Part shown: one piece after another, positions 54,886-63,579 of the stretch
Layout of the letters: each line of letters starts with the position of its first letter
How positions within the stretch are numbered: position 1 is the first letter of the stretch
Assembly: GCA_965218775.1 (NCBI GenBank)
Contig: CBDCLS010000006.1
Coordinates: forward strand, 1,426,001 to 1,490,000
Direction of reading: 5' to 3'
Source: CAUZIZ01 sp965218775
GTDB taxonomy: Bacteria > Acidobacteriota > UBA6911 > RPQK01 > JAJDTT01
DNA: 64,000 nucleotides
Notes under the pieces: generated by a model
Told to the model about the DNA's origin: nothing
What the model saw: the letters and a program-made list of their open reading frames with translations, nothing else
The model's database searches: none
Translations under genes and position numbers: made by a program

Positions 54886-55251
54886 TTGGGCAACCTATCA
54901 ACTCCGAAAAGGGTTCAGAAACTGCAGAGGGCATTACACGCGAAAGCGAAGGCTGAGCCCAGCTATCGCTTCAGCGGTGGCTGGGTGAACTGGCGCCAGA
55001 CCACGGAGTTGGTGCAGCAGTTGAACCGCGCCCTGCGCGGCTGGGCGAACTACTCTCGGGTAGGGACGACCAGCCGAGCCTACTGGGCGCTGGGCAACTA
55101 CACCGCTCCGCGGCTTCGCCGGTGGCTGCGCCACAAGTACAAGGTCAGGGGACGCAGGGGCGGGACGTATCCCCTCTCGCACCTCTACGGGCACTTTGGG
55201 CTCGTGCGCCTGACCCAACTTGGGCGCGGCGAGCCGTGGGTGAAGGCGTGA
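54886..55251 (+). pseudogene. ltrA: Group II intron maturase, C-terminal remnant
   Basis: 121 codons: SYRFSGGWVNWRQTTELVQQ, LNRALRGWANYSRVGTTSRA, YWALGNYTAPRLRRWLRHKY, HLYGHFGLVRL. This is the maturase (domain X, GIIM) region that normally follows the reverse transcriptase domain. All RT motifs (YADD and others) are lost. It might still bind intron RNA, but cannot support retromobility by itself. Confidence 0.8.
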
Positions 55252-55262
55252 GTCTTGTCCGA

Positions 55263-55297
55263 GAGCCGGATGCGGTAGTTCCGCCTGTCCGGTTCGA
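55263..55297 (+). other. Group II intron domain V-like hairpin
   Basis: GAGCCGGATGCGGTAG (about 55263-55278) and TCCGCCTGTCCGGTTC pair as a domain V-style stem with the expected GAGCCG...CGGTTC ends. It is the catalytic core element of the ribozyme. The canonical triad AGC and a GNRA-like tip are only partly visible (loop altered), so activity is uncertain. Confidence 0.6.
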
Positions 55298-55400
55298 TGA
55301 GGAGGATGTGGAAACGGAGTGATGGTCCGGCTATTGAGGCACCGCCAGACGAAAGGGGCGGCAACAGATAGGCCGAACCTTAGACCACCGCGCCACATCC

Positions 55401-55699
55401 TTACTCTACCGTAAGCGGCCGTTCGATTTCGATCAAATCGGACACTGTCTGTAAGATCGGGTGCCGACTATCACATGTCATCTGACCCGAAAGCCGTCCG
55501 GAAATGGTGGCCGTCAGAAGAGCTTTTTGCCGCACGGAGAGACTCTCTAGGGACTCACAGATCCGGAAACTCCGGAGCCCCGGCACGTCTCGAACAAGGG
55601 CACCAGACCTATCCCATACTTGTCAGCAGGATCGAACTTCCCTAGGATGGAGCCCGACCTTCCGGCTGTCCAAGGTGCCGAGGCTTGGAGAATCTGCAG
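55401..55699. other. Repeat R right part and short leader
   Basis: 55411-55470 is the right part of repeat R (AAGCGGCCGTTCG ... GACACTGTCTGTAAGATC). The rest up to the enolase-superfamily gene shows no gene or motif I recognise. Confidence 0.45.
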
Positions 55700-56434
55700 A
55701 TGAAGGCATCTCAGAATCGGAGAGCGTTCCTGAAGAGCTCCCTGGGAGCCACCCTGACGGCATCCCTCAGCTGCACCGGACCCACCCCGCCAAAAACTGG
55801 AGCCGGGCACCCGGACCTGAAGCTCACCCAGCTCGAGTTGATCCCGGTGCGATCCACCCGGGAGATGGGACGGCAGGGGCCTTCGGACCCGGAAAAAGCG
55901 GTGTCCGAGCACGTCATCGTTCGTCTTCACACCAACCAGGACATCACCGGATTGGGGGAGATGTCCGACGTTCCCTGGGCACTGAACACCGAGTCTCTAG
56001 CGCAGCTCAAATCCCGACTCGATCCCATCCTCACAGGACAGTCTCCCTTTGACCTGACCGCCATCGACCTGGAACTGGAGAAGCAAAATTGGCCGCACCA
56101 GGTCGAGTGCGGTATCGAGACCGCTCTGCACGACATCGTAGGCAAGTCCCTGGGCGTGCCCCTTTATCAACTTCTCGGCGGCAGGGTCAGGTCCGAGATC
56201 CCGATCGCCTATCCCCTGGCACCTTGTCGCAATCCGGAAGACGTTCAAGCCAACCTGGATCGAATGGAGAAGCTCCTGAAAGAGGGGCATCACAGCATAC
56301 GCTACTACTTCGGAGCCGACCTCGCTCAGGATGAGAGCTTCCTGGGAGAGCTGAGGAAACGCTGGGGAAGCGAGGTCCGGATCGTGGCGCTGGACGCGAG
56401 CGGCCGTTTCCAGGTGAAGGAATCCATCGAATGA
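55700..56434 (+). pseudogene. Enolase-superfamily enzyme, N-terminal half (split gene)
   Basis: 244 codons from ATG 55700 with a Tat-like start NRRAFLKSSLGATLTASLSC (possible lipoprotein Cys). Contains the capping domain and the first part of the barrel (ECGIETALHDIVGKSLGVPL, YQLLGGRVRSEIPIAYPL, VALDASGRFQVKESIE). The frame stops at a TGA that overlaps the ATG of the second half (ATGA at 56431-56434). In homologues the sequence between KESIE and PFEPGLVE is continuous with a few more residues, so a small deletion with frameshift is likely. Mandelate racemase/muconate-type fold; substrate unknown. Confidence 0.65.
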
Positions 56435-56907
56435 CCCCCTTCGAGCCCGGACTTGTGGAATCGCCGATAAAGGGACGGCACCGGGCAGCGGTCGAAGACT
56501 TCCTGGCGGTGAAGGAGGCGGTGGAGGTCCCCCTCTGCGAGCATATCGCTGACGATTCGGTGGCGGCACGGCTGGGCGAGCACCGAGCCGTCGACGTCTT
56601 CAACCTGGGTCCCGGCTATTCCGGGCTGGAATCCTGCCGACGAAGGTTTGCCGTCGCCAAGGTCTTCGGGATGAAGACTTTAATGGGCAGCACCGTCGAG
56701 CTGTCGATTGGAACCGCTGCCCGTGCCCACTTCGCCGCTGCCATTCCAAATCTGGATCTACCCTGTTACATGGCCGGTCCCCTGGTCTACTACGAGCAGG
56801 TGGTACGGGAAAGGGTCGTCTACCGGAATGGAAGTATCCAGATCCCGAAGGGAGCGGGTCTGGGGCTGGAACTGGATCCGGAGCGTCTGGCCCAACATCG
56901 AATCTGA
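56431..56907 (+). pseudogene. Enolase-superfamily enzyme, C-terminal half (split gene)
   Basis: 158 codons beginning MTPFEPGLVESPIKGRHRAA, continuing the barrel with the metal ligand in LVESPI and residues EVPLCEHIADD, then VDVFNLGPGYSGL and PKGAGLGLELDPERL as the C-terminal end. Together with 55700-56434 it would make a full-length enzyme of roughly 400 residues. The ATGA overlap would allow re-initiation, so coupled production of two halves cannot be excluded. Confidence 0.6.
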
Positions 56908-56934
56908 ACCCCTCCCTTTCCAAATCATGCCGTG

Positions 56935-57116
56935 CTAACCCGCATTTCTCATCGCCGGTCTACTACGTCGCCGCAATCATCCGCCCTGGCTGTGTTTCGC
57001 TCGGTCGGCCTCCTCGACGTACTGTACAAGTACGACTGCGGAGGCCTCGGTCGCAAGCCTTGCCAGGACGGCCCTTGCGACGCCTCACTACGACAGGCGA
57101 TGAGAAATGCGGGCTA
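56935..57116. mobile_element. Palindromic TIR element (~180 bp)
   Basis: TAACCCGCATTTCTCATCGC at the left and GCGATGAGAAATGCGGGCTA at the right are inverted copies. The inner arms also pair (GGCCTCCTCGACGTA with TACGACTGCGGAGGCC), so nearly the whole element folds back. TA is present at both borders. It lies between convergent genes and could also act as a strong bidirectional terminator. Confidence 0.7.
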
Positions 57117-57138
57117 ATTCCCGCCAACCTGGCTCAAC

Positions 57139-57915
57139 TCAAATAACCATCTGGTGTGCCCCTGTGAAACACCGGCGACGAACCACATGAGCGACCAGGA
57201 CGGATCCGATTGCGGTGGCGGCGACAATCATCAGCATCACGATAATCTGGTATTTGATCGCGGTGAGGGGATCAGCGCCAGCCAGAATCTGCCCAGTCAT
57301 CATGCCGGGCAAGGAGACCAGCCCGACGGTCATGAGGGCGTTGATCGACGGAATCATGCCTGCCTTGATAGCGTCGCGCATGGCCGAATGGCTAGCCTCC
57401 TGGTAAGTGGCGCCGAGGCAGAGCGCAAGTTCGATTTCTTCGCGCCGCCGGCGGAAGTCGGAAAACATCCGGTCCAAAGCAATGGTGATGGCATTCATGG
57501 CGTTGCCGATGATCATGCCCCCCAAAGGGATGAAGTACTGAGGGGTGTACCAGGTGGGTTTCACCTGGACGATGACGGCTGTGACCAGGATCGAGACAAG
57601 CATGTAGCTGGCGATCATCGAGATGAAAGTGGGGATGAAGAAGGAAATCCTGTCTTCCTGGACACGGCTCCGGACGGCCTGGGCGGCCCAGAAAATCATG
57701 AATGCATAGAGCAACAGAATCAAAACAACGTTGTTGAGCTGGAAGATGAACTTGAGAACATAACCCATGATGAAGAGCTGGGCAAAGGTACGCACCGTGC
57801 CCCAGGCCAGGTCCTTTTCGAGCCCGAGCTTGAGCATGATGGACCCGATGCTGGCTATGATCACGAAGATCAGACAGAGGAAGAGTTGAACGGGTGTGAT
57901 CTCGATCAGGTTCAT
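57139..57915 (-). CDS. fetB: FetB-like ABC transporter permease
   Basis: 258 residues, about seven membrane helices, UPF0014/FetB family: ILLLYAFMIFWAAQAVRSRV, PLGGMIIGNAMNAITIALDR, SINALMTVGLVSLPGMMTGQ and ILAGADPLTAIKYQIIVM. In E. coli FetAB exports iron and protects against peroxide. ATG 57915 overlaps the stop codon of the upstream ATPase gene (ATGA), so the two are translationally coupled. Confidence 0.88.
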   Translation of the reverse strand: MNLIEITPVQLFLCLIFVIIASIGSIMLKLGLEKDLAWGTVRTFAQLFIMGYVLKFIFQLNNVVLILLLYAFMIFWAAQAVRSRVQEDRISFFIPTFISMIASYMLVSILVTAVIVQVKPTWYTPQYFIPLGGMIIGNAMNAITIALDRMFSDFRRRREEIELALCLGATYQEASHSAMRDAIKAGMIPSINALMTVGLVSLPGMMTGQILAGADPLTAIKYQIIVMLMIVAATAIGSVLVAHVVRRRCFTGAHQMVI

Positions 57916-58577
57916 GGCCCGGCCTCCAGCAGGCCGTTTTGATCGAGCACGAATCTCCTCGGCCGTACGGCCTTCGGCTGGAAATCGAGATGTGTGACCA
58001 GAACGACGGCCAGGCCCTGTTCCTGATTCAAGCGTTCCAGTTCGGTCTGAACGATGCTGCGAGACTGCCCATCCAGAGCCGAGGTAGGTTCGTCGGCCAG
58101 AATGAGTTCAGGGTCGGTCAAGAGGGTCCGGATCAGGGCGATGCGCTGTTTCTGCCCGACCGACATTTGGGTGGCGTCGTCGTCCAAATCGATCTCTTCC
58201 AGCAGATAGGCCCCCAGTCTCTGCTGCAACATCCGGTCGTCGGGGGATTCCTGGGTCTGAGAGATTCTGAATCTAAAGGGCAGGACGAGGTTTTCCCGTA
58301 TCGTGCCCGACACCATGATGGGCGCCTGCTGGACATATCCGATACGACGGCGCAGCTGCCTCACATCATGCTGTTCTGCCGGCTTGTCGTCGACCAGGAT
58401 GTGGCCAGAAGTGGGTTCCTGAAGTCGGTTGAGCAGCCTCAGTAGGCTGGACTTGCCGCTGCCCGAAGAGCCCTGGATGAAGACGAAGTCGCCGCCCTCG
58501 ATGGTCAGATTCAACCCCTTGAAAAGGGGTGGCTTGCCAGGGTACTGGAGGGTAAGTTCCCGAAGCTCGAGCTTCAT
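57912..58577 (-). CDS. fetA: FetA-like ABC transporter ATP-binding protein
   Basis: 221 residues from ATG 58577. Walker A GSSGSGKSS, Q-loop in RIGYVQQAPIM, signature MSVGQKQRIAL (a divergent LSGGQ), Walker B LILADEPTSALD, H-loop LVTH. Partner of the FetB-like permease downstream (4-bp overlap); probably exports iron or another metal. The open frame extends upstream to 58823 without good coding character; the ribosome site at 58577 is weak. Confidence 0.88.
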   Translation of the reverse strand: MKLELRELTLQYPGKPPLFKGLNLTIEGGDFVFIQGSSGSGKSSLLRLLNRLQEPTSGHILVDDKPAEQHDVRQLRRRIGYVQQAPIMVSGTIRENLVLPFRFRISQTQESPDDRMLQQRLGAYLLEEIDLDDDATQMSVGQKQRIALIRTLLTDPELILADEPTSALDGQSRSIVQTELERLNQEQGLAVVLVTHLDFQPKAVRPRRFVLDQNGLLEAGP

Positions 58578-58813
58578 TGCCGTCAAAGTGCAAGCGTAGC
58601 GAACTTCATTCCTCCGTGCCAGCCCCAGGTTCTGGCCCAAAGACCGCCAACAGGTCGCTGACGCTGTTGCGGGGGCCAACAGAGTCCGTACAATCGAGTC
58701 CGGCGGACTCAAGGTCCTCGCCCTGTCCCCGAGGGAGGAAGGTGAATGAGACTGCAGCGGAACCGACGCCTTGAGGGTCTTCGCGCAAAACGTGCTCTGA
58801 TTGTGAGGAAACC

Positions 58814-59440
58814 ATGATCTCAAGAACCCTCAACATCGTGCTGATCCTGTTTGCCGTTGTCCTGGCGATGGGCTGTTCCCAGTCGGAGCCGACCAGCTCC
58901 ACTCCAGGTGGATTTCGCTTTGCAGCCGTGCCCCATGAGGTAGAGGGAGATGCCCTGCTGCTGGCCATCGACGACCATCTGTTGCCCATCCAGAGAAACT
59001 ACTACTCCAAACCCCAGGTCCGTCAGGAACCGGTGCTGACTCCCAGCCGCCAGGATCCGTCCAAGCCCGATTACATCGCGACCCACTTCTACGGGACGGT
59101 GCTGTTCGACGAAGGGAAGTATCGGATGTGGTACTACGCCGTGGGGAGGGAGGACACGGAGCAGCGCTTGACCATCGGTCCCGTGTGCTACGCCGAGAGC
59201 GACGATGGGATCGAGTGGCGCCGACCCAACCTGAAGCAGCGGGAGTACAAGGGCAGCCTGGACAACAACGCTCTGGACCTGCCGGGGGACAGCATGTACG
59301 GGGGACACGTCATCAAGGACGCGACGGAGCCGGATCCCCAGCAGCGCTACAAGATGGTCTACAACCTGCACAACGGAACGACCTGGGTCTTTCGGATCGC
59401 CACCAGTCCCGACTGTGCCAGTCGGGCAACGGTATCCTGA
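58814..59440 (+). pseudogene. Propeller glycosidase-like lipoprotein, N-terminal part
   Basis: A lipoprotein signal (ILFAVVLAMGCSQSEP) and first blades of a GH32/43-like propeller (FYGTVLFDEGKYRMWYYAVG, YAESDDGIEWRRPNLKQREY), related to the protein at 45342-47003. The frame is lost after SPDCAS, where about 200 residues seen in the relative are missing. The C-terminal part resumes at 59441 in another frame. Internal deletion; probably inactive. Confidence 0.7.
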
Positions 59441-60041
59441 ACGTGGGAGATGAGACCCGCTCCACGGTCGCTGGAGAAACGCCGAATACGGAGAGGAGTA
59501 CTACGCCGAGGTGGCCCTGGCCACACTGCCCAGGGATCGGTGGGGGCCCCTGGGCCTGTATCCCGAAGGCTCCAAACGTACTGGACCAGCCAAGGAGGGG
59601 TGGGTCTGGTCCGATGCCGTGACGCTTCCAGCTGACGGCTGTCAGGTCGTTCTCAACGCGGATCACGCCCGGCTGATGAGAGTGGAGGTCTCCGACGCCG
59701 AGTTCAACCTGCTTCCCCGTTTCTCGGGGGACAACAGCGGGGTGACGGAAGCGGAGGGCGGTTTGGACTGCGAAGTGGGCTTCTCTACGGGCGACCTCTC
59801 CGGGCTGGGAGGGAAGACGGTCCGCTTCCGGGTCCATCTACGACGGGAAGGTAAGGAGGCCGATCCCAGGCTCTATGCGGTTTATCTGAGGGTCCCCAGA
59901 CTCTTCCAGGCGGCGTCCCTGTTCCTACCGGAAGCTGAGGGAGTACAGATCCGCATCCTTCATGACAGAGCACAGCCGCTTTGGCCCGCCGGCAAGGTCG
60001 TTCAGCGTTTGCAGGAGCCGAGCTGGATCATCCGAAGATAG
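59441..60041 (+). pseudogene. Propeller glycosidase-like protein, C-terminal part
   Basis: The frame reads RWRNAEYGEEYYAEVALATL, then PRDRWGPLGLYPEG and a beta-sandwich end (CEVGFSTGDLSGLGGKTVRF, RVHLRREGKEADPRLYAVYL) comparable with the C-terminal domain at 45342. It continues open to 60041, overlapping the end of the glycerophosphodiesterase gene on the other strand; the genuine end is probably near 59900. Confidence 0.6.
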
Positions 60042-60815
60042 GGAATCTGGAGCGTGGGCGAGAAGAGGTGTGATCTCTTCCAAAGTCCCGAGCCTCCCAT
60101 TCAGGTGCAGACTCGACTTCGTCTTGCGGACGCGCGGGACAAGATCGTCCTGATCCTTCAACCATCGGGGCCAGAGTCGAATCGTCTCGACGCCTGCATC
60201 GGCAAACGGCTCGATGCTGTCTGGATTGGGGATCAAGCCAAGTTGTCGAGCCTCCGGCAACAACTCCCGAATCTGCCGCGCCTGGGCGACACTTCGGACT
60301 CCGACGATGGTCCGAGCCGGTTCGCCGAACTCGCGGACTTCCGCCGCAACATGTTTCGCGAACGCCTCGCCTTGCTCCTTCAGGTCGAGCACCGGAGCGA
60401 TCTTGCGGCGGCACGCAGTTAACGCCTCACGCAACGTCGGGATTCGCTCGTTTTCGTAGTCTGGATCAAACCAGGAGCCTGCATCAAGCTGTTTCAATTC
60501 GGCGATCGTCATCGCAGCGGCATTCCCCTTGCCATCCGTTGTCCGATCGAGCGTCGTGTCGTGGAGCAGGAAAAGAACGCCGTCCTTGCTGGTTCTCACG
60601 TCCATCTCGACCGCGGTCGCACCGACTTCGATGGCGCGACTGATCGCCGCGAGCGTGCACTCGGGCCGCTCGCTGCTCGCTCCTCGATGAGCAACGATCT
60701 GCTTAACGTTACGGGCAGACGTCGCCAACTCATCGGAAGTCAAGAAGGAACTCAATACCGCGACCAGCAAGCCGAATGGCGCGATACCGTAACAGGTCCC
60801 CGTGGTGCTAGTCAT
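59925..60815 (-). CDS. Glycerophosphodiester phosphodiesterase
   Basis: 296 residues, GDPD family: signature IVAHRGASSERPECTLAAI (catalytic His and Glu region), EMDVRTSKDGVLFLLHDTTL (metal ligands and second catalytic His), DRTTDGKG. Hydrolyses glycerophosphodiesters to glycerol-3-phosphate. A hydrophobic N-terminal stretch (GIAPFGLLVAVLSSFLTS) suggests export. Strong GGAGGAG ribosome site before ATG 60815. A TA-bounded MITE-like element starts 15 bp upstream of the start codon and is itself split by an IS, so the original promoter has been displaced. Confidence 0.9.
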   Translation of the reverse strand: MTSTTGTCYGIAPFGLLVAVLSSFLTSDELATSARNVKQIVAHRGASSERPECTLAAISRAIEVGATAVEMDVRTSKDGVLFLLHDTTLDRTTDGKGNAAAMTIAELKQLDAGSWFDPDYENERIPTLREALTACRRKIAPVLDLKEQGEAFAKHVAAEVREFGEPARTIVGVRSVAQARQIRELLPEARQLGLIPNPDSIEPFADAGVETIRLWPRWLKDQDDLVPRVRKTKSSLHLNGRLGTLEEITPLLAHAPDSLSSDDPARLLQTLNDLAGGPKRLCSVMKDADLYSLSFR

Positions 60816-60974
60816 CCGCTTCTCCTCCTAGTGTTCAGTCCTGGAAGTTCGATGCATAAGTCTGCGAGCCATGGGCGTCGTATGCAAGGCACGCTAACGC
60901 AGGAATACCTGGGGTCTTTCGAGGAAGCGCAACACAGCAGACGGCGGTCAGGGCCGCAGAATTATGTGGCGAAT

Positions 60975-62308
60975 CACTGCTGTCCGGTTTAGATTGTAGA
61001 GATCGTCTATAAGTTACATGGGTATAGTAGGTTGCGACGAGGAAGGGGTGTGACGCATTTGAATTTTCGTGGCTTCTCCTTGGCCCCGTACCCAGACGGT
61101 CAGAGGCGTAGTCCAGTCTCTGGCCATGAACCCAAGACGAACGATTTTTGCCCAGCTGATGGAGGGGATTCACCGGGAACAGTTCCAGCGCTGTGTCGAG
61201 CGTTACGGAGGAGACCGCCGGGTGCGCCGCTTCTCGTGCCGGAACCAGTTTCTGGCCATGGCCTTCGCGCAGTTGACGTACCGGGAGAGCTTGCGGGACA
61301 TCGAGGCCTGCCTGCGCTCCCGAAGCGAGCTGCTCTATTCGCTGGGATTTCGCGGGGAGGTGGCCCGCAGCACCCTGGCCGAAGCCAACGAAACACGGGA
61401 CTGGCGTATCTACGCCGACTTGGCGCAGAAGCTCATTGTCAAAGCCAGACGCCTGTATGCCAACGAGCAACTCGGTCTGGAGCTGGGGGAGACAGTCTAT
61501 GCCTTCGACTCGACCACCATCGACCTGTGCTTGAGCTTGTTTCCCTGGGCCCACTTTCGCAAGCGCAAGGGCGCCATCAAACTGCACACCCTGCTGGACT
61601 TGCGGGGTCCGATCCCCACCGTCATCGAGATCACCCAGGGAAAGTGCCACGACGTCAACCTGTTGGATTCCCTCGTCATCGAGCCCGGTGCCTTTTACGT
61701 CATGGACCGGGGTTATCTCGACTTTGCTCGTCTGCATGTCGTTCATCAAGCTTGCGCCTACTTTGTGATTCGGGCCAAGAAGAATCTCCGCTTTACTCGC
61801 TACACCTCTCGACCCCGGTCCGATCAGCCCGGAGTTCGCAGCGATCACACCGGGCGCTTGGCCTTGCCAAAATCTCGGCAAGACTATCCAGAGCACTTGC
61901 GAAGAGTTCGCTTCTTCGACGCTCCCACCAACAAATCTCTCGTCTTCCTGACGAACAATTTCACCCTTCCGGCCCTCAGCGTCGCCTCCCTCTACAAACT
62001 CCGCTGGCAGGTGGAGCTGTTCTTCAAGTGGATCAAGCAGCACCTGCGAATCAAGACCTTCTACGGCACCTCCGACAATGCCGTTCGCACCCAGATCTGG
62101 ATTGCTGTCTGCGTTTACCTCCTCATCGCAATCCTGAAAAAGGAACTCAAGCTTCCCCAAAGTCTACACAGTATTCTGCAGGTTTTGAGCGTGACCGCAT
62201 TCGAGAAAGTTCCCATTTATCAACTACTTATGAGACCTAGCTTGCAGGAAGCCCACAGTCCTAGCTCTAACCAGTTGACTCTATGGGACTTATAACCGGA
62301 CACTAGTG
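60975..62308 (+). mobile_element. IS4-family insertion sequence, copy 3
   Basis: 1334 bp, same ends as copies 1 and 2, with target duplication GTGGCGAAT at 60966-60974 and 62309-62317. Inserted into the MITE-like element above, so it is younger than that insertion. Confidence 0.95.
61069..62295 (+). CDS. IS4-family transposase
   Basis: 408 residues, identical in translation to the copy at 3759-4985 (SRPRSDQ variant). Complete DDE and YREK motifs. GTG start used; ATG 61126 is the alternative. Promoter signals would point away from the phosphodiesterase gene on the other strand. Confidence 0.94.
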   Translation: MASPWPRTQTVRGVVQSLAMNPRRTIFAQLMEGIHREQFQRCVERYGGDRRVRRFSCRNQFLAMAFAQLTYRESLRDIEACLRSRSELLYSLGFRGEVARSTLAEANETRDWRIYADLAQKLIVKARRLYANEQLGLELGETVYAFDSTTIDLCLSLFPWAHFRKRKGAIKLHTLLDLRGPIPTVIEITQGKCHDVNLLDSLVIEPGAFYVMDRGYLDFARLHVVHQACAYFVIRAKKNLRFTRYTSRPRSDQPGVRSDHTGRLALPKSRQDYPEHLRRVRFFDAPTNKSLVFLTNNFTLPALSVASLYKLRWQVELFFKWIKQHLRIKTFYGTSDNAVRTQIWIAVCVYLLIAILKKELKLPQSLHSILQVLSVTAFEKVPIYQLLMRPSLQEAHSPSSNQLTLWDL

Positions 62309-62442
62309 GTGGCGAATTTCGAGGACAGGACACTAGGTTGGGATCATCGTCACATGGCCAGGTCACCCGCTCCAGGTTCGTTGAATCGGGAAAAAGAGCG
62401 CAGCGTCATGTTATTCCCTGGAGTCAATCATAGGAGAAGGGG

Positions 62443-62541
62443 ATGTTCGGAAGCGGGATGAGAAACCTCGGTGTCGCGGCGGCACTTTCATTCCTGGTAG
62501 CGTCGGCTCAGGTCTATGAGACCGCTTCCGTCACAGCCTGA
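62443..62541 (+). pseudogene. Signal-peptide-only ORF (truncated secreted protein)
   Basis: 32 codons with a very good ribosome site (AGGAGAAGGGG) and a signal peptide (NLGVAAALSFLVASAQVYET), then a stop. Probably the start of a lost exported protein. The rest of 62336-62602 is featureless. Confidence 0.4.
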
Positions 62542-62602
62542 CCTAAAGATCACTGAATCAATGGGTTACACCCTTGTTCCTCAGGAAAAGCCAAATGAAG
62601 TT

Positions 62603-63463
62603 TCAGGCTAGCCCAAGAACTTCGATGACGCGATTGCGCATCACGACCGGTTCGACATCGACTCCAGTCCAATACTTGACGCTGATCACCCCTTGGTTCA
62701 CGAGCATTCCCAAACCGTCAATCACCGTGCAGCCTCGCTGTTCCGCGTCGGTGACGAGTCTGGTTCGCAAGGGATTCGGTATCACGTCAGCCAACACCAT
62801 GGCCGGCTGGAGGGTTTCGACGTTTAGCCCCAGTCGGGCATCGACATCGGGGTACAAGCCGACCGACGTGGCGTTGACGACCACGTTGGTTTCCACGGGA
62901 ACGTCATAGTCACCCATCCACTGGACAAGATCAGCCTCAGCGGGAGTGTCGGCATTCAACAGGTCAACGAGTTCACGACCCCGCTGGGGGCTGCGATTGA
63001 CCACCGTAATCCTATTTGCACCGGCCAGGGCTATTTCTACGCCAATGGCCCGAGCTGCGCCTCCCGCTCCCAGTAAGACGACTTCCTTGCCTGCTGGATT
63101 CACCTTTTCACGGAGAGATTTGAGGAATCCCTTGCCATCCGTATTTTCACCGATGTACTTTCCGTCACGACGAACCACACAGTTGACGGCTCCCATGATC
63201 GACGCTGACTGGCCCAGACCGTCCAACAGCTCGATCACCGCTACCTTGTGTGGGAGGGAACAGTTGAAGCCGGCCAAACCCAGTGCCCGAGCCCCTTTCA
63301 CCGCATCCGCCAGATCCGCGGGCGCTACCTTGAAGTTGACGTAGCGCCAGGCAAGTTGGTGATGTTGGTAGGCGGCCTCGATCATTTCCGCGGTGGGGTT
63401 TTCGGCCGCGGGCTGAGCAAAGGAAGCCGTAATCTGTTTGAGGAAGTTAAGCGGTTGCGACAT
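62603..63463 (-). CDS. aroE: Shikimate dehydrogenase-like protein
   Basis: 286 residues from ATG 63463 (AGGAGG upstream). Substrate domain with the catalytic lysine in FNCSLPHKVAV and the aspartate in ENTDGKGF. NADP-binding Rossmann domain GAGGAARAIG with NRSPQRG for NADP specificity; C-terminal GLGMLVNQG. The usual N-terminal SxS shikimate-binding motif is replaced (ITASFAQPAAENPTAEMI), so the enzyme may be an AroE/YdiB-like variant using quinate or another substrate. Reduces 3-dehydroshikimate to shikimate in the usual case. Monocistronic. Confidence 0.88.
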   Translation of the reverse strand: MSQPLNFLKQITASFAQPAAENPTAEMIEAAYQHHQLAWRYVNFKVAPADLADAVKGARALGLAGFNCSLPHKVAVIELLDGLGQSASIMGAVNCVVRRDGKYIGENTDGKGFLKSLREKVNPAGKEVVLLGAGGAARAIGVEIALAGANRITVVNRSPQRGRELVDLLNADTPAEADLVQWMGDYDVPVETNVVVNATSVGLYPDVDARLGLNVETLQPAMVLADVIPNPLRTRLVTDAEQRGCTVIDGLGMLVNQGVISVKYWTGVDVEPVVMRNRVIEVLGLA

Positions 63464-63579
63464 CCAATCCTCCTGCCTACTTAGTGTATCTGCTTTCCAG
63501 ACCGGGTTACCAGCCACACCTACAACGCTGTCACGCCGGCTGAAGTCCCCCTTTTCCGGTTCTCATCGCTGAGATACGC

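Larger units (their letters stand above)
54391..55400 (+). mobile_element. Group II intron with a deleted reverse transcriptase
   Basis: The 5' boundary GTGCG (group II consensus GUGYG) is followed by structured domain I-like sequence (CCCAGTGGGTGAAAGCCCCA, CGAAGCAGGCACCCAGTCGC). Most of the intron-encoded protein is missing; only the maturase end remains (54886-55251). Domain V-like sequence lies at 55263-55297. The 3' boundary, placed by resumption of repeat R, is about 55395-55405. About 1 kb, compared with 1.8-2.5 kb for intact bacterial introns. Confidence 0.75.
60831..62333. mobile_element. MITE-like element split by IS copy 3
   Basis: GTGTTCAGTCCTGGAAGTTC at the left (60831) and its inverted partner GAATTTCGAGGACAGGACAC at the right (ending 62333), with TA on both sides (60829-60830, 62334-62335). 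Without the IS and one duplication it is about 160 bp and non-coding. It directly abuts the ribosome site of the phosphodiesterase gene. Confidence 0.65.
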
